NCBI GenBank assembly: GCA_037157565.1
Contig: JAZHRO010000002.1
Location: forward strand, 74,016,001-74,080,000
DNA from: Thalassia testudinum
Taxonomy: Eukaryota; Streptophyta; Magnoliopsida; Alismatales; Hydrocharitaceae
Length of the DNA stretch: 64,000 nt
Direction: 5' to 3'
Shown here: positions 1-12,230 of the stretch, piece after piece
How positions within the stretch are numbered: the first letter of the stretch is position 1
How the letters are laid out: each line of letters opens with the position of its first letter
The notes under the pieces: generated by a model
Database searches by the model: none
Told to the model about the DNA's origin: nothing
Seen by the model: the letters and a program-made list of their open reading frames with translations, nothing else
Made by a program: the position numbers and the translations under genes

Positions 1-986
1 AGCCGAGGTCAACCTCTCCTTCAGCTTCAGAAAACACGCCTCACAGGCGTCTGTCCAAGCGAAAGGCACATCCTTCCGGGTCAACTGTGTCATAGGACGC
101 GCAATCTGTGAAAATTCTCTGATGAACCGTCTGTAGTAACCTGCCAGTCCCAGGAAACTACGAATCTCAGTGACTGAACGCGGTCTCTCCCACCTGAGCA
201 TTGCCTCGACCTTGGCGGGGTCCACCGCCAGGCCGTCTCCAGAGATCACATGACCCAAAAAGGTCACCTCCCTCAACCAGAACTCGCACTTGCTGTATTT
301 GGCGTATAGCATGCGTCGTCTCAGAGTGTCCAGAACCATCCGCAAGTGCTGTATGTGCTGCGTCCGATCTCTAGAATAGATGAGTACATCATCTATGAAA
401 ACCACCACAAACTGGTCCAAGTACGGTCTAAACACCCGGTTCATCAGGTCCATGAAAGCAGCGGGGGCATTGGTCAGCCCAAACGGCATGACCAAAAACT
501 CGTAGTGTCCGTACCGGGTGCGGAAAGCTGTCTGGGAGACGTCGGTCTCCCTGATCCTCAACTGGTGGTATCCAGACCTCAAGTCGATCTTGGAAAACAC
601 CGTGGCACCCCGCAACTGGTCAAACAAATCGTCGATCCTCGGCAGCGGATATCTGTTCTTGATGGTGACCCTATTCAGCTGTCGGTAGTCCACACAAAGG
701 CGTAGGGTCCCATCCTTCTTCTTCACAAACAGTACCGGGGCTCCCCAGGGAGACGCACTGGGCCTCACGAAACCTTTCTCCAAAAGGTCCTGCAACTGGG
801 ACTTGAGCTCTCGCAGCTCAAGCGGTGCCATTCTGTATGGCGCGGTGGAGATGGGGCTGGTCCCTGGTACTAGTGAGATCTCAAACTCGATCTCACGCTC
901 GGGCGGTAGTCCTGGTAACTCGTCTGGGAACACGTCGGAGAACTCTCTGACCACCGGGATGCTCTGGAAGTCTGCCACGGGGCTGT
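1..986 (-). pseudogene. Ty3/gypsy pol fragment (reverse transcriptase)
   Basis: An uninterrupted minus-strand frame enters just inside the primer-binding site and runs off the left edge. Recognisable RT blocks in order are [64 protein letters not shown] and the catalytic FIDD (codons at 388-399), followed by FLGHVIS and a YYRRFI block that leads towards the RNase H side. This block set is typical of plant chromovirus-type gypsy elements. No gag or protease lies between the primer-binding site and RT, so the element is internally deleted although RT itself has no stop here. The rest of pol lies beyond the window. Confidence 0.93.
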
Positions 987-998
987 GCTCTGATACCA
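987..998 (-). other. Primer-binding site, tRNA-Met type
   Basis: The minus strand reads TGGTATCAGAGC, the usual initiator-tRNA-Met complement. It sits three bases inside the LTR end at 1002. It fixes the orientation: the LTR on its right is the 5' LTR and transcription runs leftwards into the RT. Confidence 0.85.
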
Positions 999-1921
999 TC
1001 TTGTAACGACCCGGTTCCCGAGTCCCTACGAGACACGAGAACCGAACCGACTCGACTAATCCCAAGACCTAGTCGTCCAACGAGGAAGTAACCAAAAGAC
1101 AGTAAAATAAACCACATTCAGCATGAAAATAACTAACAGTAAGAAAGTACAGCAGTAAGGAAAGAAACTACTACAGTAGGTACCACCACAACAGCAAAAC
1201 AACATTTATCATATAACAAGAACTGCAGGTAAGGAAAGTACAGCGGAAACAAAACTACTCACTAGAACAGAAAAAAAAGAGGTACAAGGACTGTGGTAAA
1301 CTCTACTGGACCCTACTTGGCCCAGCGTCCTCTGCAGCCGCCGACCCTGGCTGCTCAACACCTGGTCCTGAAAAAGGTAACGAGTGTAACACGTCAGCAA
1401 AATGCTGAGTAGAGTGGCAAACTAACTAAAGGCAACAGTAGAGTGTACGTAGCTGTTATGTTCTATTACTTCCTTTATTCACATCTTTCAATTTTTCTCA
1501 CTATTTCATTTATTTCTCAGATCCTTTACTTGATCTCGAATGTCCTCGTGGGAACGATCTTGATTGCAGTATTTTCCAAAAGTAGAAGTAGCACGTGGTG
1601 CTCTCCTGGCCAGGAGAGTCCCCCGTGGTGATCCTACCCTCAGTCAACCACCCCAAGGTCACTGACAGACGTAACGGTGACTACGGCACGAGCGATAAAC
1701 GCACAGGTAGCTAGCCCGCACTGACACGCGGTCAGTCGTTTCCGTTAACGGGTGCGCCCAAAGCACAGCACGGAACCAGGGCAGAGCCCTCTCAGTAACA
1801 GGGGTCCAACCCCTCCACAGTAACCAAACCGGGGCCTTGCCCCTCCACAGTCCGCGCACCCTCGCCTGACTACCCTGGTTTGCCCTAGTGGGCCTAACAA
1901 GTCGGTGAAGGAGGCTAGCAG

Positions 1922-2112
1922 AACCCCGGGGCCCGTGGGGTAGCTAGTACTCTCCTAACACTACTAGCTCTCCTCGGTACTACGTACACGAGGGCCAACA
2001 AGTCAGTACAGAGTGGCCAGTCCTAACCCCCGGGTCCCTGGGGTGGCTAGCTCAGCTCTGCACTAAACAGGGGGACAGTCGCTCTCCTTAGTACTCCGTA
2101 CTCAAGGGCCAG
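1922..2112. repeat. Diverged tandem duplication, about 105-114 bp
   Basis: Two adjacent copies share AACCCC(C)GGG..CC.TGGGGT.GCTAG and, further on, CTCTCCT..GTACT.CGTAC.C.AGGGCCA. Copy 1 starts near 1922 and copy 2 near 2025. It lies inside the gypsy LTR. Confidence 0.6.
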
Positions 2113-2346
2113 CTCACTTCCCCAATTCTATTCCATTCGCTTTCCAGGAGTTCTACTCCTACTTCCCCGTAGGGTTCCAGAACATCTCATGTCTTACTTT
2201 CCAGTTTCACGTTCTTACCAACCATGATCCCAATCATGTTTCTTTATTCATAACAGGCAGCTGTGAATTCAATTTACAGGCAGCTTCATATATTCCTTTC
2301 CATTTTTCCAAGACTGCAGTATTATACATTCCACTAGTTTTTCCAT

Positions 2347-2490
2347 CCTAGGATTCATGCCATATCCTAGGGTCTATCATACAATCTAGTTTTCCGGCCC
2401 TAGGATTCATGCAACACCTAGGAACTATCATTCCATATATTTCTCATTCCTAGGATTCATGCAATGTCCTAGGTTCTAGTTATGGTTTCA
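2347..2490. repeat. Three tandem copies of a 50-52 bp unit
   Basis: CCTAGGATTCATGC recurs at 2347, 2399 and 2449. Each copy is followed about 12 bases later by a second CCTAGG. The unit is AT-rich outside these words and lies in the transcribed (R-U5) side of the gypsy LTR. Confidence 0.75.
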
Positions 2491-2767
2491 TACTTTAACA
2501 GATTTTATTAATACTTAAAGCCACTCTACCAGGTACAACGGGAGTAATGGGGGCGTGATCGGGAATCCCGCGTGCCTCCGCGACTCTCAAGACTGCAACC
2601 GAACGAGGTCCTATCACAAGGATCAAACACAAGGAGTGTCTCAAAACAGTGTATAGCTACTGTAGACGGGTAGAGGAATTAATTCTGAAAAGAACGCAAC
2701 TCGAATCGCGGAAAACGGAGCCCGAACGGGCCCTAAACGGGTCGAAAAAGACGATACTGTGCAAAAT

Positions 2768-3110
2768 CAGACGTCTGGAACTTCTTCCAGACGTCTTACA
2801 AAGTGGATCAGAGAATTACCTGTTCAGCGTGGTTTCCCAGACGTCCAGAAGTCTGCGGGGACGTCTGGCCTAGCTCCCAGACGTCTGGTGGTCACTCAGG
2901 ACGTCTGTAGGTCACTCCCGCCGTCTGGTACAACTTCCAGACGTCTGATTCGCAAAGGATGGCAAATCAGCGAACCTGCGCACAGCCAACCCCCTCCCTC
3001 AGTACGGTCAGTCGACAAGAAGGAAGAAGAAGGCGGAAAACTCACCTTTCAGACGTCTGTATGATCTTACAGACGTCGACCTTGCCGTCTGGCTATCTAC
3101 CCAGACGTCT
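2768..3110. promoter_or_regulatory. AGACGTCT palindrome array, downstream cluster
   Basis: Eight exact GACGTCT words plus several near matches (GACGTCC, GACGTCG, CCGTCTG) are seen, often as CCAGACGTCTGG. In element orientation this cluster lies downstream of the TATA-like site. The core GACGTC is a known bZIP C-box sequence; binding here is inferred only. Confidence 0.7.
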
Positions 3111-3410
3111 AATTCTGAAAATTTTTCCAGAATCAGGACCCTGCTCGGCCTGCACTCGCGACGCCACCCGCGTCGCACCTCGCGCTCCTGCTGCTCAGAC
3201 CGCAGCAGGTCCCTCTCCGCGTCGCTCTGCGCCCTCCGCCGGCCGGCCAAGCCGCTCCGGCGAGCTCGCCCTCACGGCAGAGCTCCGCCCTCGCACGCCG
3301 CACCTCCGCGCTCACTGCAGCCGCCGCTGCCGCCCTCGCGTCCGCTCGCTCTCGCGCACAGGAAGGAGAAGAAGGAGGAGACGGTGGAGGCGGGAGGGGA
3401 GGCGTGGCCC

Positions 3411-3417
3411 TTTTAAG
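3411..3417 (-). promoter_or_regulatory. TATA-like site of the gypsy LTR
   Basis: The minus strand has CCTTAAAAGGG in an otherwise GC-rich stretch. It lies about 120 bp downstream (element sense) of the nearest AGACGTCT cluster, which is the layout of a core promoter with a proximal enhancer. Confidence 0.45.
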
Positions 3418-3538
3418 GCCGCGCGAGGAGGAGAGAGGAGGTGGCAGGCCGCCTGCAGCCGCAGAGAGAAAAAGAGGAATATGCGGCCTGCGCGCTCAGG
3501 CGCGTAGGCGACTCGCGTGTGTCGAAAATAACGGATTT

Positions 3539-3646
3539 CCAGACGTCTGGAAACGATCCCAAACGTCTTATCAGACGTCTGGTTGTGATCCCAGACGTCT
3601 GGTCCGACGTCTGGGCCACCTCCCAGACGTCTTAAAAGACGTCTGG
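3539..3646. promoter_or_regulatory. AGACGTCT palindrome array, U3 cluster
   Basis: Six exact GACGTCT words plus one AAACGTCT lie in 108 bp, spaced roughly 12-22 bases apart, several as CCCAGACGTCTGG. The cluster is at the far U3 end of the LTR, upstream of the TATA-like site. Confidence 0.75.
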
Positions 3647-3654
3647 GGCACACA

Positions 3655-5239
3655 TTCGTTACATCCTTCGATCCTTGCCAACCAAAGCGAGGGTCCTTTG
3701 ACCCATTCCTCGCCGTCGAACCCTCCTCTTTTGTCCCGATCGACAAGCCAAAATTGGTCATTCCTCATCCTCCTCATCCTCCAAAAGGTATCTCTTCTTC
3801 CTTCTCTTACTCCATAGAGTAGTATAAGCATTTTAGGTGTAGGAAATGCCCCCCGAGGATCCCCAATTCGATCTGCCTCCTTGTCTTCTTCCACATAACC
3901 GACAGAGCTTTGGCGACGTGCTTCACCTCCTTCCACCGCCACCGACCACCTCTCTACCTTCGCGAGGCCACAGGCAATGAAAGCACTCAACCTATTGAGA
4001 GCATCGAGTACCCCCCTTACTCCACCGGACCCCCACCGTCGTCTTCTTCATTGAGTTTGGCGTACCTCCTCCGGCTGCCTTGTTTGAAATCACCACTACC
4101 ATCACCTTCAGTGAGTCCCGGCAAAGCTTCTGGACCAATTGGTTGAGAGTTTTAACGTGATTCTTGCCTCACTGAACCACCCACCATCGCCACACCTTCT
4201 CTGCATCGTTGGCTACCCTCCACCACATGCCAAGCTCCCAAGCTTTGCGAGAAGCTTCATGGACACATGACGGCTATTTTGCCCTCTTCAAAGGGTGGTT
4301 TCACGCGAGGAGAAGCTCCAACAAACTCGCTATAGTCTCGTCACCTTCCCCAACTCCGACGTCGTCATTCGATATCGTCGCCACCATTGATCGTTGATCT
4401 GCCCCCGCACTCAAATCGGCGACCACTGTGCAACCAAGCTTCGCCCTTCGTCGACACCAACTAACGACCAGAGCCAACTCCAGTATCTCTCCAGTGACCT
4501 ACACCGGCGACGAAGAAGAAAGGTCCCCTTACTGCTGGTAGGGACCTATTCGCAAGAAGAAATACTTTCAAGGACTTGATTGCAAATTTTCAAGGACCTA
4601 TGCATGAGAACTCATCATTTTCAGGGACTGATTTGAATATATGTTTGAATAATTGAGTGTTTGTCTCGATTATTGGTTGTTCTAGAGGTTTATTGAGACC
4701 TTACACCTGAACATTATTGACTTAACAACTTTAGTGCTTAATTACATTTATTTTCTATCCATCTTTGATTAAGCATTAATTAAAATATAATCTCCTCAAT
4801 TGTATAGATTGATTAATCCATATATCTTAGAACTAAGTGTAGAGCTTAGAAAATCAAATTAATTCAATCTAGTTCCTGAGCTTTTGCAAAATTGTCATAG
4901 TGGTAATAATGCATTTTTTTGCTCCCTACGAACAACCTCAGAACTAATTTCAAGAAAATACAAATTTTAAAAGTCGATTTGCACGATTCAACTGTATTAC
5001 GACATAGTTTTTAATGAATCTCATTTCACTCACGTCAGTCAGATTTTATCCACTTTTTTCATGTCAGGTTAGGTTGGGTTGGGTTAACTAAAACTTGCAT
5101 CCCTATGCAACAAATGGGAAAGCATAAATTGATGAGGATAGGGACAGAAGGCATGGGCCTTGTCAGCCACCACACCACCTCCTCCTTTCACTGAGCAAGT
5201 TCATTATTCTAGGTGCTCTCTAAAGGGCTTTCTCCATTG
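3655..5239. other. Unassigned sequence, no gene recognised
   Basis: 3655-4560 is C-rich with several short plus-strand frames but no recognisable protein and no convincing splice pattern. It resembles the leader or LTR end of another retroelement (CCTCATCCTCCAAAAGGTATC, then GGACTTGATTGCAAATTT near 4575). 4600-5239 is AT-rich with nothing recognisable. Confidence 0.4.
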
Positions 5240-6130
5240 TGAACAGGTCCCAATATGTAATAGCTCTTAAGAGCATCACCCTAGCGATGGTATGCGAATA
5301 GGCACCATGTGGTGCCTACACCAAGCCTTAACCAACAAATCTTATTTGCCATGAGGTCTTTCCTGGTAGGATTTCTTCCCATTTTCATTTCCTTCTATTA
5401 TCACCTAACCCTATGATCATGCAAAGGAAGCTTTACACATCACCCACATTTGCCAAGATAGTTTGTATTGTAAAACAATAACTGCCAAAGGCACAAAGGA
5501 TAGGGCCTATTCCATGTTTAGAGAAAAAGAATCAAAATGTCTCTAAAACCCTATAAAAGCAATATTATAGCTATTAGATATAGGTTGAACATCAATATTC
5601 CTTCTTATCTATCCATTTCAATTACAATGCATGTCTTATATGACTTTTCCTTTTTACATATACAAGGTAGGGGAGCCTTCTTAGTGCATATAGATTGGCA
5701 CCCTATAAGATAGTCTGCTCTTTTATAAGCTACACTTTGTGGACCCACCAACTAGGAGAAAGTGTAAGATATATTGTAAACACAACCTCATCTAGATTTT
5801 GAATGAACCAGAAACTCTTTACGGCTTCATTAAACTTGATGTTTCAACTTCTAGAAGCTTGCTTACGGACATAGATGGACTTATTTAACTTGCACACCTT
5901 TCTTTCCTATCCTAAAGGAATGAAGTCTTTAGGCCACTCCCTATAGATATCTTCCTCAAGATGTTCATTAAGAAAGATTATCTTGACATCTATCTGCTAG
6001 ATCTCATAGTCAAGACTTGCAACTATAGCTAGCAGTATCTGGATAGACTTCAACATTGCCACAATGTAATTAAGGAATCAAATACCTCACCACTCAAACC
6101 TTAGTTGACCAAGCCTGTAGTAGGCATCAG
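5240..6130 (-). pseudogene. Degenerate Ty1/copia reverse transcriptase relic
   Basis: Minus-strand translation of about 5820-6061 gives a clear copia RT segment: LKSIQILLAIVASLDYEI, stop, QIDVKIIFLNEHLEEDIY, then LNKSIYVRKQASRS and FNEAVKSFWFIQN. These match the QMDVKTAFLNG...LEEDIY and SIYGLKQASRSWN blocks of Tork/Angela-type copia RT. Several in-frame stops break it. Sequence to the left is probably its decayed downstream part. It is cut at its upstream side by the LTR-like sequence that starts at 6137. Confidence 0.8.
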
Positions 6131-6136
6131 TTGCCC

Positions 6137-8690
6137 TGTGACACCCCAGACTCATATAAGGACTGGGTGTTAACCATCCAACTACAAGATCACTAGTTAT
6201 CCAATAACAAATACCTTCATCCAATTAATGTAGCATACAATTCACAACAGATAAATAAGTCATAATAAACAGTTTAGAATCAAAAGAAAAGTGTACGAAA
6301 AAAAGTCTTTGTACAACTTAGAATGGCACTTGCCACGTAACCAAAATTGGAAAAGAAATTAAATCAAAGGAAATGTAGACTAAATATGATAAAGGTCCTA
6401 GCAAAATTGGAGGTCTAATCCACCTGTAACAGATCTAGAAGGAAAACGAAACACCTCATACTCAATTTGCTTCAATTCCTAAACCTGGTTGGAAGGTCAA
6501 ATAATGGATCATGAATCAAATGATCTAATAAAGATGATTTAATTTGCAAGGCCATCATTTAATAATCTCTAGTTTGGTAGAATAATCCAATTATCAGTAT
6601 TGCAATAATGAAATCAATTAGTTATACTATTGAATAAAAGCAACAGGAAATCCCATTCACATGTTGCACATTTAAAGAAGTAAGAGAGAAGTATTTTCAA
6701 TGTTCGAGGAAATTAAGAAATATTCTTTTATTTATTAATTTGTGCCTGATACCTCAACCTAATCTTGTACTTAGTACTATTCGCCTACACATCCAGTAGA
6801 TATTGTTCATACCAAATATAAGATTGAGTTAGGGAGCTATATAGAATCTCTACAAATAGAGGAAAAAATGGAATAGAGAGAAAAGGATGAAAGGGAGGAG
6901 GGGAGAGAGAGGGAGAAGAAATGAAATAACCTTCCTATTGGAACCCACACCTCACCGTTTATACCTCCAGCACCCTCCGAGTGCCAATCATATAACCAAA
7001 TAATTTTCCAACTGGGCTAACCTCCATCTCATACACAACCCTCCTTCAAAGGCCCACTCTTGGCCTATCCCTTTAGTTACAGAGACCTCACATAGTTTTC
7101 TCAGAAACAAGGGAGGCATGCAATCCCTTGGTCCTTTCTTTATTATGTAATTTATGCAGTATTCCCGCTTAATTAGAGATAGAGTGAGAAGGGAAGGGGA
7201 AAAACTCTCAAAAATACATTCATTAGATCAACAAAATCATCATTGCGTTCCAAATTGACATATATATTGTAGTGAGAGAATGTCCACAATAATCAATTGT
7301 CCATATGAAACAATGTTCGGGCTATGCATACAAAAACTCTATGGCATATGATTACTAAATTTGAAACTAATTATGCATGAACAACAACTAAACAATTCAG
7401 TCATAACTTCAAACAATTTAATTTTATGAAAAAATCTTCGGTCACCCACAATTCACGCACAATACACGTCGATTATTAATTAACATCAGATAATTTTAAC
7501 GAGAATATTTGATTTATTTTATTTATTCATTATTACTATTTTTAAAATAAAGACTTTAATTAATTAAGTGGAGACTTCCAACCACCAAGAAGATGGTGGA
7601 GGCTGCGGCGTAGAACTATGTGTAGGGTATAGTCTTTATCCGTACACATATGTATGTGTACGAGTGCTAGTCACGGTGCACATGTGGGTCCCAAGATCCC
7701 ATGAGAATCATCGCGTTTGTCCTCGGGTATGTACCTAAAGTCTTGTGATTTCGAAATACCTGACTATTTTTACGTGAACTTCTAAACTAAGTAAGACAAT
7801 AAATGCCATGACTAAACATTTACATAAACGAATAGGGAAGAAAATAAGGGAGAAAGAAAATATAGGTGTGCATGTGAGAGAGAAAATATGTGCGAGTTTG
7901 TGTATTTACGTAACGTGTGTATGTGAGTTATGCGAGTTGTGTGTGTCAGAAAGAGAGAGGAAGAGAGAAGAATAAAATGGATACGGTATTATATTTATGC
8001 GGCGTGTGTATGGCAGAAAGAGAGAGAGAGAATGTGAGATAGAGGAAGGGAGAGGAAGAGGAGGTGCAGCAGGGAGGAAGAAAAGAGAACAAAAAGGAGA
8101 GAGAGAGATTGTGAGTGCACGAGAGAGAGAGAGAGACGGTGAGAGAGCTGAATGCAAAAGAGATGGAGTGGGAGAGAACAATGGTTAGCTACGTTGTGTC
8201 GCCATTTTATGGTACTAGTGACTCATGATTGTGTAGAAGTGGCATTGCACTTGTGGCCGAAGCAAGATGAGGAGTGGTGTGGAGAAGAAGAAGAAGGAGG
8301 AGGAGAAGGAGAAGAAAAAGAAGAAGAGATGGAGGAGGAAGGGGAAGAAAGGGGGGCATCATCGATGGTCGTGAGAAATCGGAGGTAGCGCAAGGAGGCT
8401 TCATGCGGTGATGGGAGGTGGTGATGATGGCGACTGCAAGTATCGGTGACAGAAGAGATCGGGAAGGGGTTGCTTGTGGCAAGTTACGACCACGCATGGA
8501 CTATGTGTGCACAAGGAAGGGAGCGTCGAGCGTAAATCAGAGGGAATTGAGAACATGGTGGCAGCGATTTCCGGTGGAGGGAGGTTGCATGAACGACGAC
8601 GCACGTAAGGATATGGCAATGAGGGTAGGGAGGAGGGCATTGGAGAGAAGAGTATTGGAGTTATGTGTCCTAAACGAACCAACTTGAATC
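6137..8690 (-). repeat. Probable gypsy-type LTR (solo or truncated)
   Basis: TGTGACACCCCAG at 6137 looks like the TGTRACRCCCC end common in plant gypsy LTRs and resembles the TGTAACGACCCGG end at 1002. It interrupts the copia RT relic. A minus-strand TATA-like GGTATAAAC lies near 6956-6965. No primer-binding site or polypurine tract adjoins 6137, so it may be a solo LTR. The right boundary is a guess based on a length like the LTR at 1002. Confidence 0.35.
7940..8380. repeat. Purine-rich simple sequence (GA)n and (GAA/GGA)n
   Basis: Interrupted runs of GAGAGAGA occur at about 7950-8150 and AAGAAGAAGGAGGAGG-type runs at about 8280-8360. The frames on both strands here are low-complexity (Arg/Glu/Gly or Ser/Leu/Pro) and are not genes. 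Confidence 0.85.
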
Positions 8691-9758
8691 GAATCATTTG
8701 ATTGGTGATTCAAATATGAATGTCAGATCATATGAACACACTAATATGATTAGATGGGTCTTTCAATACAATTGGGGGAATATACTGTAGCCATGTTGGA
8801 TATGTCGATGACAGGTATTGAAGATCCAAAGGATTTGGATCAAGGATTTCGATAAGTCATCAACCATCATGATATCCAACTGTTGTTTTCAATCTATGAA
8901 GAGTCTCTAGAGAAGGGAGCTCTAATAGACAAAACTTATTTGAGGATGCACAACACGTGGGGTGTTGTGTTACGTCGCCCTACAGGTATACCTCTTTACT
9001 CGTGGAAGACCTGGAATGGGGAAATGCTATGTAAGAGCTTGGATTTTTAATGCACTTAATGGGCTAATTAAAATCCTACTTTGCTTACTTAATGATGGAT
9101 TAAGGGCATTGGGATATCTAATCATGAAAGTTTTAACTTTTAAGGATAAGTAACCCCTTGAAATCATTAACAAATGTTTAAGTAATGGAAGATGAGGGAC
9201 AATTGGTAATACAAACAGTGTTTGTAAACTCTTTAAAAATGTGATGTTGAGGTGGGAGGACCATTCTATAATTATTCTAACCCTTAAATAAGATGGATAG
9301 AAATTAAAAAATAAAACAAAGGCCCCATTTTCTCCTTTGCAAAAGCCCTCCCTTCTCATTGGTGGTGGATACTCCTCTCCTCACCAATTCTCCTCTTCGC
9401 CGATCTTCGATCGTCGCCATCAACATCATTGCTGGAGCTACTATTGCTGCTATAGCTACTACTATTGCTACTGCGTGGTGAAGAAGAGAGGAGGAACCCT
9501 CATCTCCAAAAGCAGGGATCTCACCCTCTTGATCTCCTTTCTCTTGCTTTCCAGTGATTTGGAACTATATAGGAAGGTAATTGGGCTTGGAATCAATCCT
9601 TGCATGTGAGTTTCTAGGTTGCTTGTGGTAAAACCCCTTTTACATGTTATGGATCTCTAGGGCTTTGAGGTTTTTCGTGTTCCATCAAGGTATTAATGAT
9701 ATAGAAGGGTGTTTTCTTGGTTTCCCTAGTTGCATGTGCTTATAGAATGCTTTGTTAG
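8691..9758. other. Unassigned, possibly an LTR remnant
   Basis: No protein is recognised. A short near-perfect hairpin, CACAACAC...GTGTTGTG, lies near 8949-8970. The stretch 9310-9560 (CCCCATTTTCTCC..., AAAAGCCCTCCC) has the look of a gypsy LTR transcribed part on the plus strand, but I found no paired copy. Confidence 0.3.
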
Positions 9759-12084
9759 TGGCACAAAAAGGGGGAGTTGAATTGTGCTTAAAAATTTTAA
9801 ATAAATCAATCTAACCAATTATACAAAATTAACACAAGAATTCAGAGAGGAAACCCTTACAAGAAAAACCTCTACCTAGATCTTCCAATCTAGAATTTTA
9901 CCCTTACCCAAGTAGGAATCACTATCAACAAAATGATATTACAGTTCTCCTCTTCCTGGACAAACCCCAAGAAGAGGTTTGCCCCCCTACCAAGAAGAAA
10001 AAACCCACAACTTGGAACCCCAAGCAAACTAGCATAAAACAATATAAATAATAATCTTATGAGCTTTGTAAAATAAAGAATATAAAGAGGCTTAAAATAA
10101 TCCCTTTCAAACCTATCTCTTTCAAACCTATGAAGATACAGAAATTCAAAAAGGGAGTGAGATTACTCTCAAAGGAATGGTAAGAGCATAAGAGCACAAG
10201 ATAGCTAAAGAGCACAAGCAAAAGAATAAGAGAGATTTTCAGCACAAAAAAGTTGCTTTGCTTGGTGTGTATGATAAAGGCCACCTAGGAGGGTATTTAT
10301 AGGTGTACGAGGTCAGTTTAGGCAATATGATTCGTTTGAATTTGAATTTAAACGAATTAAATCAAGGTGAAACGGATACTCAACAATTAAGTATATGTTG
10401 ACTAAACTAGACAACTAAAAACACAAGACAGGCATCTGAACAAAAGAATAGACGTCTAAAACACTAATAACAGGCATCCTATGTAATTCCCTACGGGAGG
10501 GGTGAGATATGCGTGACGTATAAAATGCGGAATTAAAATAAACAATCTCAAAAATAAGCAATCACACAAAGAGTAATTTTTTAGGTAGAAATCCAAACTG
10601 AGTGAAAACCACCACCTAACCCGCTCGAGTTAGGATTTCCCAATCAACAAAGTCGATTAAATCCACTAACATACTACTTTAACGAGAGTAGTATAACCTC
10701 AATTACAACCACGCTACGAGTATAAGGGTAGCATTCCTCAACCCCTCCTTTTCACAAGGAGGATTTTGTCTCACGAAGGAGATGGGAATTCGCAATGCGA
10801 ATACCCAACCAATAACAAAGAAAAATTTACAAAGCAACCCTATAGAGCCAACAAAGTATATGGTTAAATCTAGCTACTATAGGTAAGGGAACTTCCCTAA
10901 GATGGGAGTGCGTCGGCGTAACGACGCAGATACGTGAACTACGCTTTGGCACAACAATGCTCTCGTGGCGTCGGCGGGAGAGCTGGTGCACAGCTAGAAT
11001 GAAGCTCTCTAGAAGTGCAACAAATGCTTGGAGAGCTAGAGTTTCTTCTAGATGATATTCTATGTCTTTTTGACACAAGAGATGTGGAAATATGTTGCTT
11101 GGGTGTGTCTTGGTGTATATTTGCAAGGCAAGGGTCCTCTTCTATTTAGAGAGGGCCTAGGAAGGCTTTGGAAGCTCTTGAAAGCTTCCATAGACATTGG
11201 GGTTGAACCCAAGGCAAAACAAGCCGTAATCAAAATCAATTATGATTCTGACAGGGTCATCAAACATCTGATCCAGGTATCAGACGTCTGAAAAACTTGT
11301 TTAAGACGTCTGGGAACTAAGTCAGACGTCTGATTCTAGGTGGGTTTCCTTCCTGACTTGGTTCAGACATAAACAGGTGGTTTGGCATGTTTCGCGTGTT
11401 AGAAATCGGGGTTACGAGTAACCCATCGCCGTAGTTGCAAAACACGTTGATCAGATAAAATTTATACCGAAATTCCAAGGGAGTCCCGGGTCGAACACAG
11501 GGAGGCGACGTTTACTTTACGTGAAAACCGCGCTTCGATTCGTTTCTTTTTGGTATTTTAGGGTTTTGTTATTTTTTTGTATTTTTGTAAGAAGAAAACA
11601 AGCAAACGAATCACAAGATAGAGATGTGGAATAAATCTGATATATATTACTTCCAATGTCAATTACAATAAACTATGAAAGCATAAAAAGAGAGGGGGGT
11701 GAGAGGAAATCTCCCGAATCGACTGTTCGACGAGACAACGGCGCCTGGCGAAAGCTCAAACGAAGGAGGTGAGGAGCGGGACAACGGAGGTGAGATGCAG
11801 GAAGACGTCGGGTTGAGGAAAGCTTCGGCGTGGCTCCGGAATGGAGGTGAGAAGATGGAGGTGATCTGCTACCGGAATGGAGGTGGAAGGACGACTCCAA
11901 GGCGACCTATGAAGGGGGATGGGGAGTTGGAGGAGCATTTGGTGGGGCAGAGGTTCGCTACACTAATAGACGCCTTGGGAGCTTGAGAACAAGCTCTAAT
12001 GGAGCGTTGGTAGGCTTGCTAGAGCTTGGGGGTATGTGGGAGTAGAGTAGGTAGAGATAACTTAGAAGGGAGGGGGTGTAGGTC

Positions 12085-12092
12085 CTTTTATA
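12085..12092 (-). promoter_or_regulatory. TATA box in AthL left LTR
   Basis: The minus strand reads CTATAAAAGGAC. The same site is present in the other LTR at 19091-19098. Confidence 0.7.
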
Positions 12093-12230
12093 GTGGAGAA
12101 GAGGCAAAAATAGGTATGAGACCATTAGTGACATCCAAACTGTCGTTGGAAGCATCGCTGTAGGCAGCTCATGCCTGCTTACGCCCAAAGCTGGCTTTGC
12201 TGGCATGCAAAGAATTAGTGACGGGTGTAA

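Larger units (their letters stand above)
1002..3654 (-). repeat. 5' LTR of the gypsy element
   Basis: The left end is firm: TGTAACGACC begins three bases from the primer-binding site. The right end is a guess at the CA of GGGGCACACA, which would give a 2.65-kb LTR with TG...CA ends. The partner LTR is outside the window, so this boundary is not tested. The LTR has a TATA-like TTAAAA at 3411-3417 (minus), a GC-rich stretch at 3130-3520, two arrays of AGACGTCT words, and two sets of short tandem repeats. Confidence 0.65.

Noticed and set aside
2959..3817. Overlapping frames on both strands in GC-rich DNA
   Set aside because: Arg/Pro/Ala-rich, open in several frames at once because of base composition, and inside an LTR.
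7906..8697. Ser/Leu/Pro-rich and Arg/Glu/Gly-rich frames
   Set aside because: Translations of purine-rich simple sequence on either strand.
8949..8970. CACAACAC...GTGTTGTG hairpin as a possible small RNA
   Set aside because: Stem of only about 8 bp, nothing else supports an RNA gene.
11699..11986. A 95-residue frame repeated at 18705-18992
   Set aside because: It recurs only because both copies lie in the AthL LTR pair. No known domain; the opposite strand is equally open.
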